From: Pseudevernia furfuracea
Taxonomy: Eukaryota > Ascomycota > Lecanoromycetes > Lecanorales > Parmeliaceae
DNA: 64,000 nt
Direction of reading: 5' to 3'
NCBI GenBank assembly: GCA_022315425.1
Contig: JAIUPT010000042.1
Location: 930,001-994,000 of the forward strand
Made by a program: the position numbers and the translations under genes. Below are positions 11,970-22,401 of this stretch, piece after piece. How positions within the stretch are numbered: the first letter of the stretch is position 1; each line of letters opens with the position of its first letter. The notes beneath the pieces were generated by a model. It had not been told where the DNA came from and did not search any database. It saw only the letters and a program-made list of their open reading frames with translations.

Positions 11970-14007
11970 ATGTCACCAAAAGCAGCAGGGCAGACTGCCA
12001 AGTCTGCGCAGATGGTCGCGCCCAAGCAGCCACCGGCCAAGAGCAATGTAGCCAGCAAGATGCATCGAAGATCGCGCTCAGGTACGGACTTGCAGTTTCT
12101 GCCCTTCAGTGAACCAACTGACATCGGACGTAGGATGTTACACATGCCGTCTGCGAAGGAAGAAGTGCGACGAAGGCCAAAACTGTTGCAAAGCTTGCAG
12201 GAATTTAGGTCTCCAGTGCGAGTACAAGCGACCACTATGGTGGAATGACAACAATCTGCGGAAAAAGCAGAAGGAGCACATCAAGTCTGTCATCAAGCGG
12301 ACCAAGGTGTCGGAAAAAGCGGCACATGGCTCCATGGGTGCGGATACTCCTCCAGGATTATCATACTCCTTGCCAACATCAGCGAGCTATTCAGGAAACC
12401 CACATACACGCGCCCCATCCGTCGACTCTCCGTACTCCCCCGGATACGATTTCAGCCAGCAGCCGATTCACGACCAGTTCGACATGTACAACAATGTCCT
12501 CTCCCCTCCTTACGACGCGAATTCACATTACCAGAGCTTCCTTCCACCGCCATACGAGGTTGACATCAAGACTGAGAGCCAAATGTACGTCAACGACGTT
12601 CCTACGCGGAAAGACTCCTCCACGTCGAGCTTCAGCACATATCATCCACCCCCAGTCACAGCCGGTATGACCCCTTTTTCGGAAGAGCATGCCTGGGTAC
12701 ATGATGAAATCTATGGGAATGAAAATATTTTTGGAGCTGAGGAGACGCTGGACTTTGACTTTGGGTATGATACGCCACATGTTTCGCAGTCGGTGCGCAT
12801 CGATGTCGAGGATTGCGACAGACCTCTGCTGGACCACTTTATCGAAAATGTCCTGAGGCTCATTTTCCCGGTCCATGAGGTCAACCAGCATGGCTCAGCA
12901 AGATCAGATATCATATTGCGTGCTCTTGAGTCGAACAAGGCCTACCTGCATTGCGCTTTGAGCATTTCTGCAAGCCATCTCAAGTCCACTCAGCGAGTGC
13001 AAAACGAGCAACTTGAACTCGATATCATGAGGCACCGCGGTGCATCTATCTTCGAGATATGCGAGGCGTGCAAACGTAATACTGACACTGACCATGAGCA
13101 GATCCTGGAAGCAAGTTTGGGCATGATGTTTTTCCAATGCACTGTTGGTAGACCAGGGGATGACTTGGCGGATATACCGTGGCACCAGCATTTCCAGGCA
13201 GCTTCTGATTGTGTGAAAAGACTCCATTTGCAGAACGATATTGAACCGGTCACCGGTGGAATCCCCCGTCCGCCATTCAACATGACGCTCACCTCATGGA
13301 TCGACATTCTCGGCGCCACTATGCTAGGACGATGCCCTCAATTTGCAGCCACATACCGCGAAAGGAATGAGGTAAACCTCACCTCCGGTTTATCTGAGCT
13401 TATGGGTTGCGAGGACAAGGTTATGTACATTATCTCAGAGATTGCCTGTCTGGACTCGCTCATACGCACCGGCCAACTTGATCACTACCAAATCTGCTCG
13501 CTCGTCGCCTCGCTTGGTACATATCTTGATACCATAGAAGAATCCGAATCAGGACGCGTGGAGTTTGAGCATGCTTCCACACAAACCGGTGCCATTCGCC
13601 CAAGGCAACTCTCGAAGAACATTACCGCAATGTACCTACTTGCCGCGCGCGTCTACGTAATGTCGTTGATACCCGATTCGTCAAGAAACAGTGATTCCGT
13701 GCAGGGTCTCGTGGCTCGATTAACAGGGGTACTCGAATACATCCCCGCTGGACCCGATGGGTTCGATCGCTCTCTTGTTTGGCCACTCTTGATCGGTGGA
13801 TCCATGAGCACTCCCAACTCATCATTTCGCTATGCCTTTGCGGACCGGATCGCTAGCCTAGGTGAGCATGCGGAGTTTGGGAGCTTTGGCCGAATGGTGC
13901 GCCTGGTTCAGGAAGTATGGCGACAAGCGGACAATGCAGGAGAAAGACAGAACGTCCACTGGCGGGACGTGATGCAGCAGAAGGGCTGGGACTACCTGTT
14001 AATATGA
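11970..14007 (+). CDS. Zn2Cys6 transcription factor with fungal-specific domain
   Basis: Two exons, 11970-12081 and 12134-14007, about 661 aa. The intron (GTACGG...GACGTAG) interrupts just before the zinc cluster, so the longer downstream frame alone would lose the true N-terminus. The binuclear cluster is GCYTCRLRRKKC...CCKAC...C, spaced C-x2-C-x6-C-x6-C-x2-C-x6-C, followed by a basic linker (KKQKEHIKSVIKRTK). A disordered Ser/Pro/Tyr region comes next. From about residue 225 a helical region resembles the fungal_trans_2 type. The 'CEYKRPLWW' motif after the cluster recalls the Pro1/NosA/RosA developmental regulators, but that is from memory and uncertain. It is a nuclear, sequence-specific regulator; the targets are unknown. 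The MoCo sulfurase gene lies 0.8 kb downstream, which need not imply regulation. Confidence 0.85.
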
Positions 14008-14226
14008 TAGAGTAACCTTGATGGTTGACTCTATCGGCAGGGCGTCATATTTCCCAATAATGAACTGCGTATCCTGGTCTGTCTTTCGATAGTTCCTGCA
14101 AGAGCGAGGATAAATGAAGATTGATGTACGAGACAATGCATGGGCTGGCTGGAGCAAGGATGCAGAGAGGATTCCATTGAGAGGGTGGCTGGTCAATTTC
14201 GAAACGATACCCCCAATTTTCTTATG

Positions 14227-14698
14227 TCAAAGCCCGGTGGCTGTAGTCATGCAAGGCGTTGGTGGACAGGGCCGGATAGATAGGATTGGGGATGCTGGGC
14301 AACCACGGAGGTTGAGATAGACTCCCTCTTGGTGGTATAGACCCTTGCTGCTCTGAAACAATGACCTAAGCATGGTAAGTTCTTTCGGTTGTCCGCGATG
14401 CGGAAACCTGTGGTCGGCCAAATCTTGTAAATGGAGGCTATGCACAGGTCTGTGGAAGTCTTGAATATTCCATAGGAAGCCCTTCGGGTCCAAAAACATC
14501 CAAAACTTATCGCCATTTACTAATACCGTGCAATGCCGTATTTTGTTGACGTACATTTGCAGCTTGAAGTCGGAAAGGCTGTGATATAGCTCGACGGTCA
14601 ACTTCCTCGAGGGGCTCTTGGCACCCTGCTGTCAGATCGTTATCGGCCTTCTCCGATTTCCACTCTGTAACAATTTCAACGGCGTTTCCCCGCTGCAA
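14227..14698 (-). pseudogene. Possible gene fragment, unrecognised
   Basis: Two overlapping minus-strand frames look protein-like (VEIVTEWKSEKADNDL, then VELYHSLSDFKLQMYVNKI and VLVNGDKFWMFLDPKGFLW). They could be joined by a frame change or a splice near 14635, but neither has a good ATG. I do not recognise the family. It could be a decayed gene or chance open frames in the promoter region of the MoCo sulfurase gene. Confidence 0.2.
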
Positions 14699-14797
14699 CC
14701 ACTATAGTAGTGAGGCAAATACAGCCTGTGAGTATCTGTCCGTACAGATGCACGGGTACCGGCTACTATCTTCCTTCAAAGTGCGAGACAGGCCGCG

Positions 14798-17298
14798 ATG
14801 GCCACCATGAAGCCAAGCGAGAAGCCTGAGGGCGAAGAACCAAGTTTGAAAGCTACGAGTATGACCGGCTACAACCGCAAGATCGATGCTATCAGAGATG
14901 AAGAGTTTCCTATGCTTCAAGGTAGGCTCGCAGAGGTACAAACGCTAGGGGCGAGAAGCTCATGTATCCTGCAGGAGCGACTTATCTCGACCACGCAGGC
15001 ACAACTATATACCCCAAATCTCTCATGGATGAATTCTCCAAAGACATGATGTCTAACCTACTCGGAAACCCTCACTCCGCTTCATCATCCTCTCAGCTAT
15101 CGACTCGTCGTGTAGAAGATGTACGACTACGGGTGCTACAGTTCTTCAATGCAGACCCAGATCTTTTCGACGTCATCTTTGTTGCAAATGCTACAGCGGG
15201 GATCAAGTTGGTAATGGAAGGGTTTCGAGAACAAGAGCATGGCTTTTGGTACGGATATCACAAGGATGCTCATACGAGCTTGGTTGGGGTTCGGGAAGCT
15301 GCGAAGGGTACCCACCGCTGCTTTGGGTCTGATAACGAGGTTGAGGAATGGCTTGATGAGGGTTGCAATGCACTGTCCGGAGGTAACAACCTAGGCCTAT
15401 TCGCATACCCTGCTCAATCGAATATGAATGGGAGACGGTTGCCTCTATCGTGGACGGGCCGGCTCAGATCATCCAAGCTTGGAACGCACGTGTACAGCCT
15501 TCTCGACGCCGCTGCTATGGTCTCTACGTCTCCTCTCGACCTCAGTAATGACTCCAAGGCGCCTGACTTTACGGTTCTGAGCTTCTACAAGATCTTCGGC
15601 TTTCCAGATCTGGGAGCGCTGATCGTGCGAAATGAATCTGCCTCAGTGCTGCAACGACGAAGCTACTTTGGTGGTGGTACGGTGGAAATGGTATTATGCG
15701 GGAAAGAGACCTGGCATATACAGAAGCATGGCTGTCTTCATGAGCAATTGGAGGATGGTACCCTGCCAGTACACAGCATTGTTGCTCTCGACAGCGCTCT
15801 GAACGTTTATCAACGCCTGTTTGGCACTCCCGAGCGTGTTGCGTTGCACACTGGGTTCCTGGCCAAAAAATTATGCAACAAGCTCGCTGCTCTACGGCAC
15901 AATAATGGCTCCGAGGTCTGCCAAATCTACCGAGATTCTTCATCGTCCTACAGCGACAGCAGAACTCAAGGGCCTATTATAGCTTTCAACCTTCGTGACA
16001 GGAAAGGCGAATGGATTAGCAATACGGAGGTCGAGAAACTTGCAAACATTCGCAATATTCAGCTCAGAAGCGGAGGTCTCTGTAATCCTGGAGGAATTGC
16101 TTCTGCCATAGATCTGGCACCTTGGGAGATGAAGCGCAATTTCTCTGCCGGCCATCGCTGCGGAAATGAGACCGATGTCATCGGTGGAAAGCCCACGGGG
16201 ATGCTCAGGGTCAGTCTTGGTGCTATGAGCAACATGCAGGACGTGAAGATTTTTCTCGGGTTCGTCGAAGAGTTCTTCGTCGATCACACGGAAGTGCCAC
16301 AGCGAGCCGAAGGTTCTCTGATTCTCGGCCGTGAACTATACGTTGAGACTCTTACCATCTATCCCATCAAGAGTTGCGGAGGCTGGGCAATACCATCGGG
16401 CATTCTGTGGGACATCAGGGCAGAAGGATTGGCTTGGGACAGGGAATGGTGTTTGGTCCATCAAGGCACTCGAACAGCGTTGAGCCAGAAGAGGTTCCCT
16501 AGGATGGCATTGCTCAGACCAAGTCTCGATCTAGAGAAGGGACTTCTACGTGTGCGTATTGAAGGACCAGTACCTCCCGCTACGCCCAACGAGATTTCGG
16601 TGCCTCTTTCTGCCAATCCTGGTGTGTTTCAAAACTGTGATGATAGCCTTCCGATGCCTACTTCGCAAGTCTGCGGCGAGAACATTCTCGCACACACCTA
16701 TGCGTCGAAACAGATTGCCGAATTCTTCACCACCTTGATCGGAACACCTTGTACTTTGGCAAGATTCCCAGCTGCTGTGGCAGGCCTTTCGACAAGACAC
16801 TCTAAAGCGCACCTGAACGCTTCTGGCAATGATAGATCTTCCTCTCAAGCGCCCAAAACCACGCAGGGACCAATCTTGCTGTCGAACGAGAGCCCTATCC
16901 TCACCATATTCCACTCCAGCCTTAATCGTCTCAACGAACAAATCAAGGTTAAAGGCGGCAAAGCTGCTCATGCCTCAGTCTTCCGTGCTAACATCATGGT
17001 TGCTGAAGATCCTGCCTCTAACCCTGGCTGTGAGAAACCGTACGTCGAGGATGATTGGCGCCGTCTACGCATTGGCTATGATGTCACCCTCGATGTGTTG
17101 GGAGGTTGTCGCAGATGCCAGATGGTGTGCGTAGATCAGCATAGTGCAGAAAAGAATGAAGAACCGTTTGTCACGCTGGCCAAGACGAGGAGGAAAGATG
17201 GGAAGGTTTTCTTTGGGGTGCATACTGCGCTGACTGTAACAAGGAGAGGACAGCTGGCAAGAATCAGGCTCGGTGACAGGGTTTGCCCGAACGGGTGA
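14798..17298 (+). CDS. hxB: Molybdenum cofactor sulfurase
   Basis: Two exons, 14798-14921 and 14975-17298, about 815 aa, the normal length for the family. The intron is GTAGGC...CCTGCAG. The N-terminal two thirds is a class V (NifS-like) PLP enzyme: YLDHAGTT start motif, GNPHS, the PLP-lysine segment (LSFYKIFGFPDLGAL) and the sulfur-carrying Cys in the LRSGGLCNPGG loop. The C-terminal third is a MOSC domain (YPIKSCGGW near its start, GYDVTLDVLGGCRRCQMVCVD near its end). It converts the desulfo form of MoCo into the sulfurated form needed by xanthine dehydrogenase and aldehyde oxidase, as A. nidulans HxB and plant ABA3 do, using L-cysteine as sulfur donor. Cytosolic. Assignment is strong from motifs and length. 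Confidence 0.95.
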
Positions 17299-17498
17299 CT
17301 ATCTTCATTTGCCTGACTCGATGGTACATGGAACGCACGAAAATGAAATGCGCCATGCTCAGCTTGTCCGAAGATCAAGCCACAGGATGGACTTTTTAAA
17401 ATGCTTCATTACAAGACAATGCCGTTGTAATATCGTGCGCCAGTCACACAAGATCAACGATGTTGACTTTAGAAATTTTCCGAGGGACGTCCGTGACC

Positions 17499-18026
17499 CT
17501 AATGCTCCCACTCTAACAAAAGATAAGCAATCTGTTTTTTGGCCTGTACAATCAGCGCGTATCGTATCTCCATTGGTGGCGTATACATCAACATAAATCC
17601 CCAAATGGTATGGAGTATTCGACCGACTTGCTCTCTGCTGAGCACGTCTGGGCTGCCGATCGTACAAACAAAATGCACCGCAACAGGCACGCCGCGTCCG
17701 CCAATATACGGACAAATGTTGTCGTCGGGACTACCATCCGAAGCGAAACTTCTTTCTATCCTACTAATGGCGCCCAATACCTCATTTGTATGGATTGAAT
17801 CCATCGGACGACCATAGCGTTGTATGCTGAGGGTTAAATCCCAATTGACCGTGCGATTGAAGGGTAGGCCAGGCCAGACATCCTGGCCAAGATTTGTTGC
17901 AATAGAGGGGGGGAAAGCCGAGAGTGTATCATTGGATAAAGGTTCACGAATAGGAGCAGTGAGAGGTAGAGACTTGACAACACCTAGGCTGACTGCGGCG
18001 ATGGCTGATAGCAAAAGCCCAATCAT
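17499..18026 (-). CDS. Small secreted protein, unknown
   Basis: Single exon, about 175 aa from the first true ATG at 18026; the frame is open a few codons further, but only with a TTG. A clear signal peptide is present (MIGLLLSAIAAVSLGVVKS). The mature part has one N-glycosylation sequon (NRT), two cysteines (DDNICPYIGG, VHFVCTIG) and two hydrophobic stretches (ILHTIWGFMLMY, YALIVQAKK). No known domain recognised. It is transcribed away from the secreted-protein gene starting at 18457, with about 430 bp between the two ATGs, so one promoter region may serve both. An effector or surface role is speculation. Confidence 0.6.
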   Translation of the reverse strand: MIGLLLSAIAAVSLGVVKSLPLTAPIREPLSNDTLSAFPPSIATNLGQDVWPGLPFNRTVNWDLTLSIQRYGRPMDSIHTNEVLGAISRIERSFASDGSPDDNICPYIGGRGVPVAVHFVCTIGSPDVLSREQVGRILHTIWGFMLMYTPPMEIRYALIVQAKKQIAYLLLEWEH

Positions 18027-18456
18027 CTCGTACAACTCTATGATCAACAGGACAATTTTGGAGTCGCAATCACTCGGGTTTGCTTTAGGTGTATCTTTGA
18101 GACGTGAGCCACCACTTTGGTCCCTCGAGAGATTGTGGAGGCGCTGGGATTATGCAGATGCAGCTCACACAATACCGCCAATGAAGAAAGACAAATGTGG
18201 GGGCGATTGGGAAAAATAGTTGTAGGAGAGAGGTAAAACCGCTCAACGAGACAGTTACTCGAGGTAGGCGCGGATAAGCGAAGATGTATCTTGCACGTCG
18301 AGAAACAAGATGACGCTTGTAGGGTATTTGGCGTCCATAGGCGCAAAGACGAAGTTCAGAACTTCGCGACTCGTGACTGAGCTGGCTTTCTTTTCTTGAG
18401 CGGATATCTACTTTCCCTGACATGCTAGAGGTAGTATCATTCTCGACTTACAGACC
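18027..18456. promoter_or_regulatory. Shared divergent promoter region
   Basis: About 430 bp separates the start codons of two divergently transcribed secreted-protein genes. No TATA box or known operator can be named with confidence. Confidence 0.4.
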
Positions 18457-19874
18457 ATGTTCTTCTATCTCATACTATGGACCTTATACTCAGACGCCGT
18501 TCTTGCTGCAAGTCTGCCACGACGTTCCGAAATCATTGGCAGTCTGGCTGCACGTCCAATATCACCCTCGAACTTACTGTCACCTGCCAACATGCTCGCT
18601 TCATCAAGCAACACCTCCTCATCTGGAAATTTGCTGAAAATTGCATGCGATGGAACAAAATACGGCAAGAATCTGAAAGTGAACAGTTGCCGCAACGTAT
18701 TCAATTTTATGATGAAGAACGAGACGCAGTTCACATTCGCCGAGCGTGATAGCGGGGTGCCGAGTGACATTTCGCTTCCTTTGAGAACACTCAGCAGTAA
18801 GACCTCAATAGATGCCTCTGCTTCTTGGATACATTGTCCCGCTACTCGGCCTGCAAATACTATCGATCTCACTCTGACGCATGAACAACAGACGACGGAT
18901 TGTGCTTCGTTCAGCCAGTTTTACGCGCAGGGGCTATATCTGGGCACGCAAGCCCGACTGAAATCGGCCAAGCTGCGTTTACGTTGCTTCAAAAATGCGT
19001 TATTGAGAGAGGGACAGGAGGCATGGCATTTGACATAGGTAAGTATTCAAAGAACCATGGCACCAATGGTGCTTGCAACCCAAAGTCATACTCGTACCAC
19101 TTGGAAGTCCGATGGAGTGCGAGTATGGAATGTGGATTTTGAGTCTATCCTTCTAAAATGTCAAAACATTTTCATCTAGGCGGCGACAACAGGATCAATG
19201 TTGCAATCGCTAACTACAAACCGAACGTCAAATGCGACTCGACTTCGACACCGGGACCCGCGTGGAACTCATGTGTGGCTATATTCGTGAACATGAGAGC
19301 TGCCAGGCCGGCTCGGATATTCGGATACTCTGAAGACCCGTTGGTAGAAGAGATACTGCCCATTACGCTGGAAGGATGTATGAAAGCACAACTTGTGTAC
19401 CTCGGGTCAAGAAAGAGCACGACTAACATTCTCTTCTGATCTTTCAAATAGCCGATAGGAAGTGTCAAGCAAACATCGACATTGAGGGTCCAGCGACTGC
19501 TGGGAGCTGGTACCAGCTCTGGGAAGCGGTGACCGCGATTGCTAGTATGTGCACGAGACAAAAGGGCAAAGGAGGCAGAGCGAACGAACTTGGTATGTTC
19601 TACGTATAAAACCCCAACCCGATTGCTCGGAGGTGCTGACGAGTGCTCAAAAGGACTTAGTAAGAACATGCGTATTGAGCTGTCGGCCACGAAGTACGAC
19701 CCTGGTGACATGGTTGGAAATGCGTCTACGGTCTCACTAGCAGCTGGTATTGTTCTGCAGGATTTTGATACCATGTCTTCGCCGGCTGCTTCTACGGGGT
19801 TCGATCGGGGCATTCCTTTCGAGCTATTGACGGGACTTTTGCAAGATAACAGCTCTTCGGTGACTGTCCGATGA
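18457..19874 (+). CDS. Secreted Cys-containing fungal protein, unknown family
   Basis: Five exons: 18457-18796, 18892-19038, 19180-19377, 19452-19592 and 19654-19874, about 348 aa. Phases agree at every junction; introns are 95, 141, 74 and 61 bp, the first with a CTGAC branch site. A signal peptide (MFFYLILWTLYSDAVLA) is followed by a Ser/Asn-rich spacer. A domain I recognise from many ascomycete secreted hypotheticals then follows: CDGTKYGKNLKVNSC, then LPLRTLSNDGLCF, QKCVIERGTGGMAFDIGGDN, a YKPNVKC strand and SWYQLWEAVTAIASMC. The exons rebuild this pattern only when spliced as given, which supports the model. There is no GPI tail. Extracellular; the biochemical role is unknown. Confidence 0.8.
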
Positions 19875-20660
19875 CTCTTGGACGAACAACTTAGTGATAT
19901 AGCTAGTGCTTGAACCGTTAGGTTATAGATTTATGCACCGTACTCTACGTCGTATGGCGCTGGATGAACCACCTGACAAGAGCAGCCTGAGGGTGTAACG
20001 TGCATCCGATGATTGGAGCATAGGTAAGCTTGCATGCGTGCATCGACCACTGCATGCAACATATTCCTTCCTTTCTCCAATTCTCGTCCCTGTAGTCGCT
20101 TCTTCTCGTCCCCTCCCTCCCTCCCTCCCTGCCTTCATTCCTTTTGCACGCGTGCTACTCTCCCTCTTCCCAACCTGACGACGACTTTCCATCCACACCC
20201 CCGGGAAAAAGAAACATTCCCAGCGCCCTTCCCCTCCCCCACCCTCCAACCCTCTCTCTCTCTCTCAAAAGCACACGACTGGCCCCCCGCACAGCCGCTT
20301 GAAAAAGGAGAAGGGAGAAAAATCAAGCCATCCCCGTCTTTCGTCCGTTTGATTGATTGATTGATCGATCGAATATGTATGTACCCATCCGGCAAAACCG
20401 CCCCCCTCCCCCCCCACCCAACACCCAGTCTACCGGCCAGCTGATTGGGCCCCGAACGTCTCTAACCGCCCCGACCACGTAAGGTACTTTAGGTACTCTA
20501 GGTACATCAGAAGGCTAGGTACATGCGTCCGCATATGTCCTTTTCATGCAGCCGGAGCTTCCCCCCCTTCCCCCCTCTCCTCAATCAGTTCCACCACTAG
20601 GGGTTTCCTACGTCCGGTACTGACTCGGTAGGTACCTACATCGCTTAAGGTACTTTACCA

Positions 20661-20690
20661 TAGCCTTAGCCTTAGCCTTAGCCTTAGCCC
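20661..20690. repeat. TAGCCT hexamer array, 4 copies plus variant
   Basis: Four exact TAGCCT copies and a TAGCCC. It is not the fungal telomere repeat (TTAGGG). Confidence 0.8.
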
Positions 20691-21218
20691 ATCTGGGCTC
20701 ACTGCTACACTGCTCCAACACCCCTACCTCCCTGCATACGGTACCTAAGGCATGGGGGCGCGAAAAGTGAAGCCACCTATGTACCCTCACCTCGGGCGGT
20801 TAACAGTGTATGTACGTAGGTAGGTGGTTTGGTTGGTTGTTTGTTTTGGAAAAAGTAAGGTGGGGACTATTATTATTGGTTGGAACACAACCACCTTTTT
20901 TTCAATTTATAGCGTGTTTGGGGCAATTTTTAATACCTTTTCCCATACGACATACCTTTAGATAGCGCCCCCTTTTTCCGCTAGCGTGGGCGGCTACAGC
21001 TAGCTCATCGGAGGAGGGAGAGGGGAGGAGCGTTTTTCGGTACCGAGGGGATGGGATGTCCCGCTTTTTGGCTTGCTGCTTTTACGGGGCTTTTGAAGGG
21101 TGGGGAAGGAGGGAGGAGGGGTGGGTGGGTCGATTGTAGGGTTGCATCATGCGAGATGCGAGATGCGTGATGCAGGATGAGGATTCGGGGGTGGGTTGTT
21201 ATTGTTGTTGTTTGTGTA

Positions 21219-21243
21219 GAGAGAGAGAGAGAGAGAGAGAGAG
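21219..21243. repeat. GA dinucleotide microsatellite
   Basis: An uninterrupted GA run of about 25 bp inside the convergent intergenic region. Confidence 0.8.
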
Positions 21244-21687
21244 GGCGGGTGCGATGGAGACTGGAGATGGAAGTGGTAGAGCATGAATTTGATTGATGTA
21301 AGCAAACAGTGGTATCTTGGCGCAGAACATTTGTGCCTCGCCCAGCTCCCCCCGCTTGTGTCCGTTGCAAGCTCCCAGACGCCAGTAAGGATAAAGGCAA
21401 ATAAAAGCAAAGGTTGCTATGTAGAAACGCCTTTCTGCAGTGTCAAGTCCGACGCCCGGCTCCAAATTTTCGTCACGTCGTTTGCCTCCCAGGTCGCGTA
21501 GGTGGAGTGTTAGGTCATGCAATTGCTTTAAGCAGCGCGTAAGGGCGTCGCGGCGCAACAATAGGTCGTCAAGATATTTCGAGTTGAAGTAGGGTAATGA
21601 TGGTGGATGAGCGTATTTGTTGCATGAAAAGGGTGTGGGTAAAATCCTAATAGCGAAATCGACCGCGTAGAGGTGGACGTGCGACTT

Positions 21688-22401
21688 CTACTCCAACCTC
21701 CTCTTCTTTCCCTTCGGCGCCGGATCAAGCGGCGTAATCGGCGTCCTCGTGTATGTCACCGTCTTCGTAATCACCTGCCTCACGCTGACTGGCTTGTGTG
21801 TGCACGACTTGGGCCCTTCAAAATATCTTGCTTTCCCATCGACGATCCAGTCCGCAGGTGAGTATGGAGAGCGGTGAGCGCTGCTGAACGCGCTGCTTTT
21901 TGGCGAGTCTGTAGCGGGAGACCAAGCTGGTGATTGCGGGATTCGCAGTTTTCGTAAGAGAGTGGGTGTGCGCGCAGAATTGGGAGGGCGCATGTATGGT
22001 GAGGGTGGAATCATGGGTGCAGAGCATGTTTTCGAGGTCTCATGACTGCTGCAGAGACAGCTGTTGGCGCTGGAGGGCTGAGTAATGGGTGTGGATTTAC
22101 CGGAGAGGCGGTCGAAGATTGGAGATCGGCCTGTGGAAGGAGTGGAGACGGCAGGAGAGAGGGTTCTGAGGAATTCGGTGTAGGCTTGTGGTGGTGTGAT
22201 GGGGGTCTTAATGTCCTCCTCTTCTTGCTTTATTATCTCTAGCCGGCCGGGCAGAGGGCTTCTTGGTAGCTCTGAGGGTAGGCTTGCAGTCTTGGGTGTC
22301 TTGAGAGCGGACAAGGTTGGCTTTGGGGATTTGGGTGTGTCGGCGGTGGGGGAGGTGGTGCTGATGGTGGGAGGAGCAGGCTTGGGCGAGGCAGGAGACA
22401 T
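21688..22401 (-). CDS. Ser/Thr-Pro-rich conserved fungal protein, unknown
   Basis: Single exon, 237 aa, with a clean ATG at 22401. Highly disordered, with at least a dozen SP/TP sites in its first 110 residues (DTPKSPKPTL, ALKTPKTASL), which suggests phosphorylation by proline-directed kinases. The more ordered motifs are ITPPQAYTEFLRTLSP in the middle and the C-terminal block RQVITKTVTYTRTPITPLDP, which ends in a nuclear-localisation-like KGKKRR. These look like conserved patches, but I cannot name the family. A nuclear role in cell-cycle or chromatin control is conceivable, not shown. Confidence 0.65.
   Translation of the reverse strand: MSPASPKPAPPTISTTSPTADTPKSPKPTLSALKTPKTASLPSELPRSPLPGRLEIIKQEEEDIKTPITPPQAYTEFLRTLSPAVSTPSTGRSPIFDRLSGKSTPITQPSSANSCLCSSHETSKTCSAPMIPPSPYMRPPNSARTPTLLRKLRIPQSPAWSPATDSPKSSAFSSAHRSPYSPADWIVDGKARYFEGPKSCTHKPVSVRQVITKTVTYTRTPITPLDPAPKGKKRRLE

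Larger units (their letters stand above)
19875..21687. other. Low-complexity intergenic region between convergent genes
   Basis: No gene found. It holds pyrimidine-rich tracts (20090-20280), poly-C runs (20400-20420), GATT/GATC repeats (20348-20371), several GGTACCT/AGGTAC motifs (20480-20830), a TAGCCT hexamer array (20661-20690) and a GA dinucleotide tract (21219-21243). It is odd for a 3'-3' intergenic region and may contain an unannotated transcript. Confidence 0.5.

Noticed and set aside
11705..12112. 135-codon frame before the Zn2Cys6 gene
   Set aside because: It overlaps the true first exon and intron in another frame, has mixed composition and shows no homology.
20661..20690. Possible internal telomere repeat
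   Set aside because: The unit is TAGCCT, not TTAGGG/CCCTAA.
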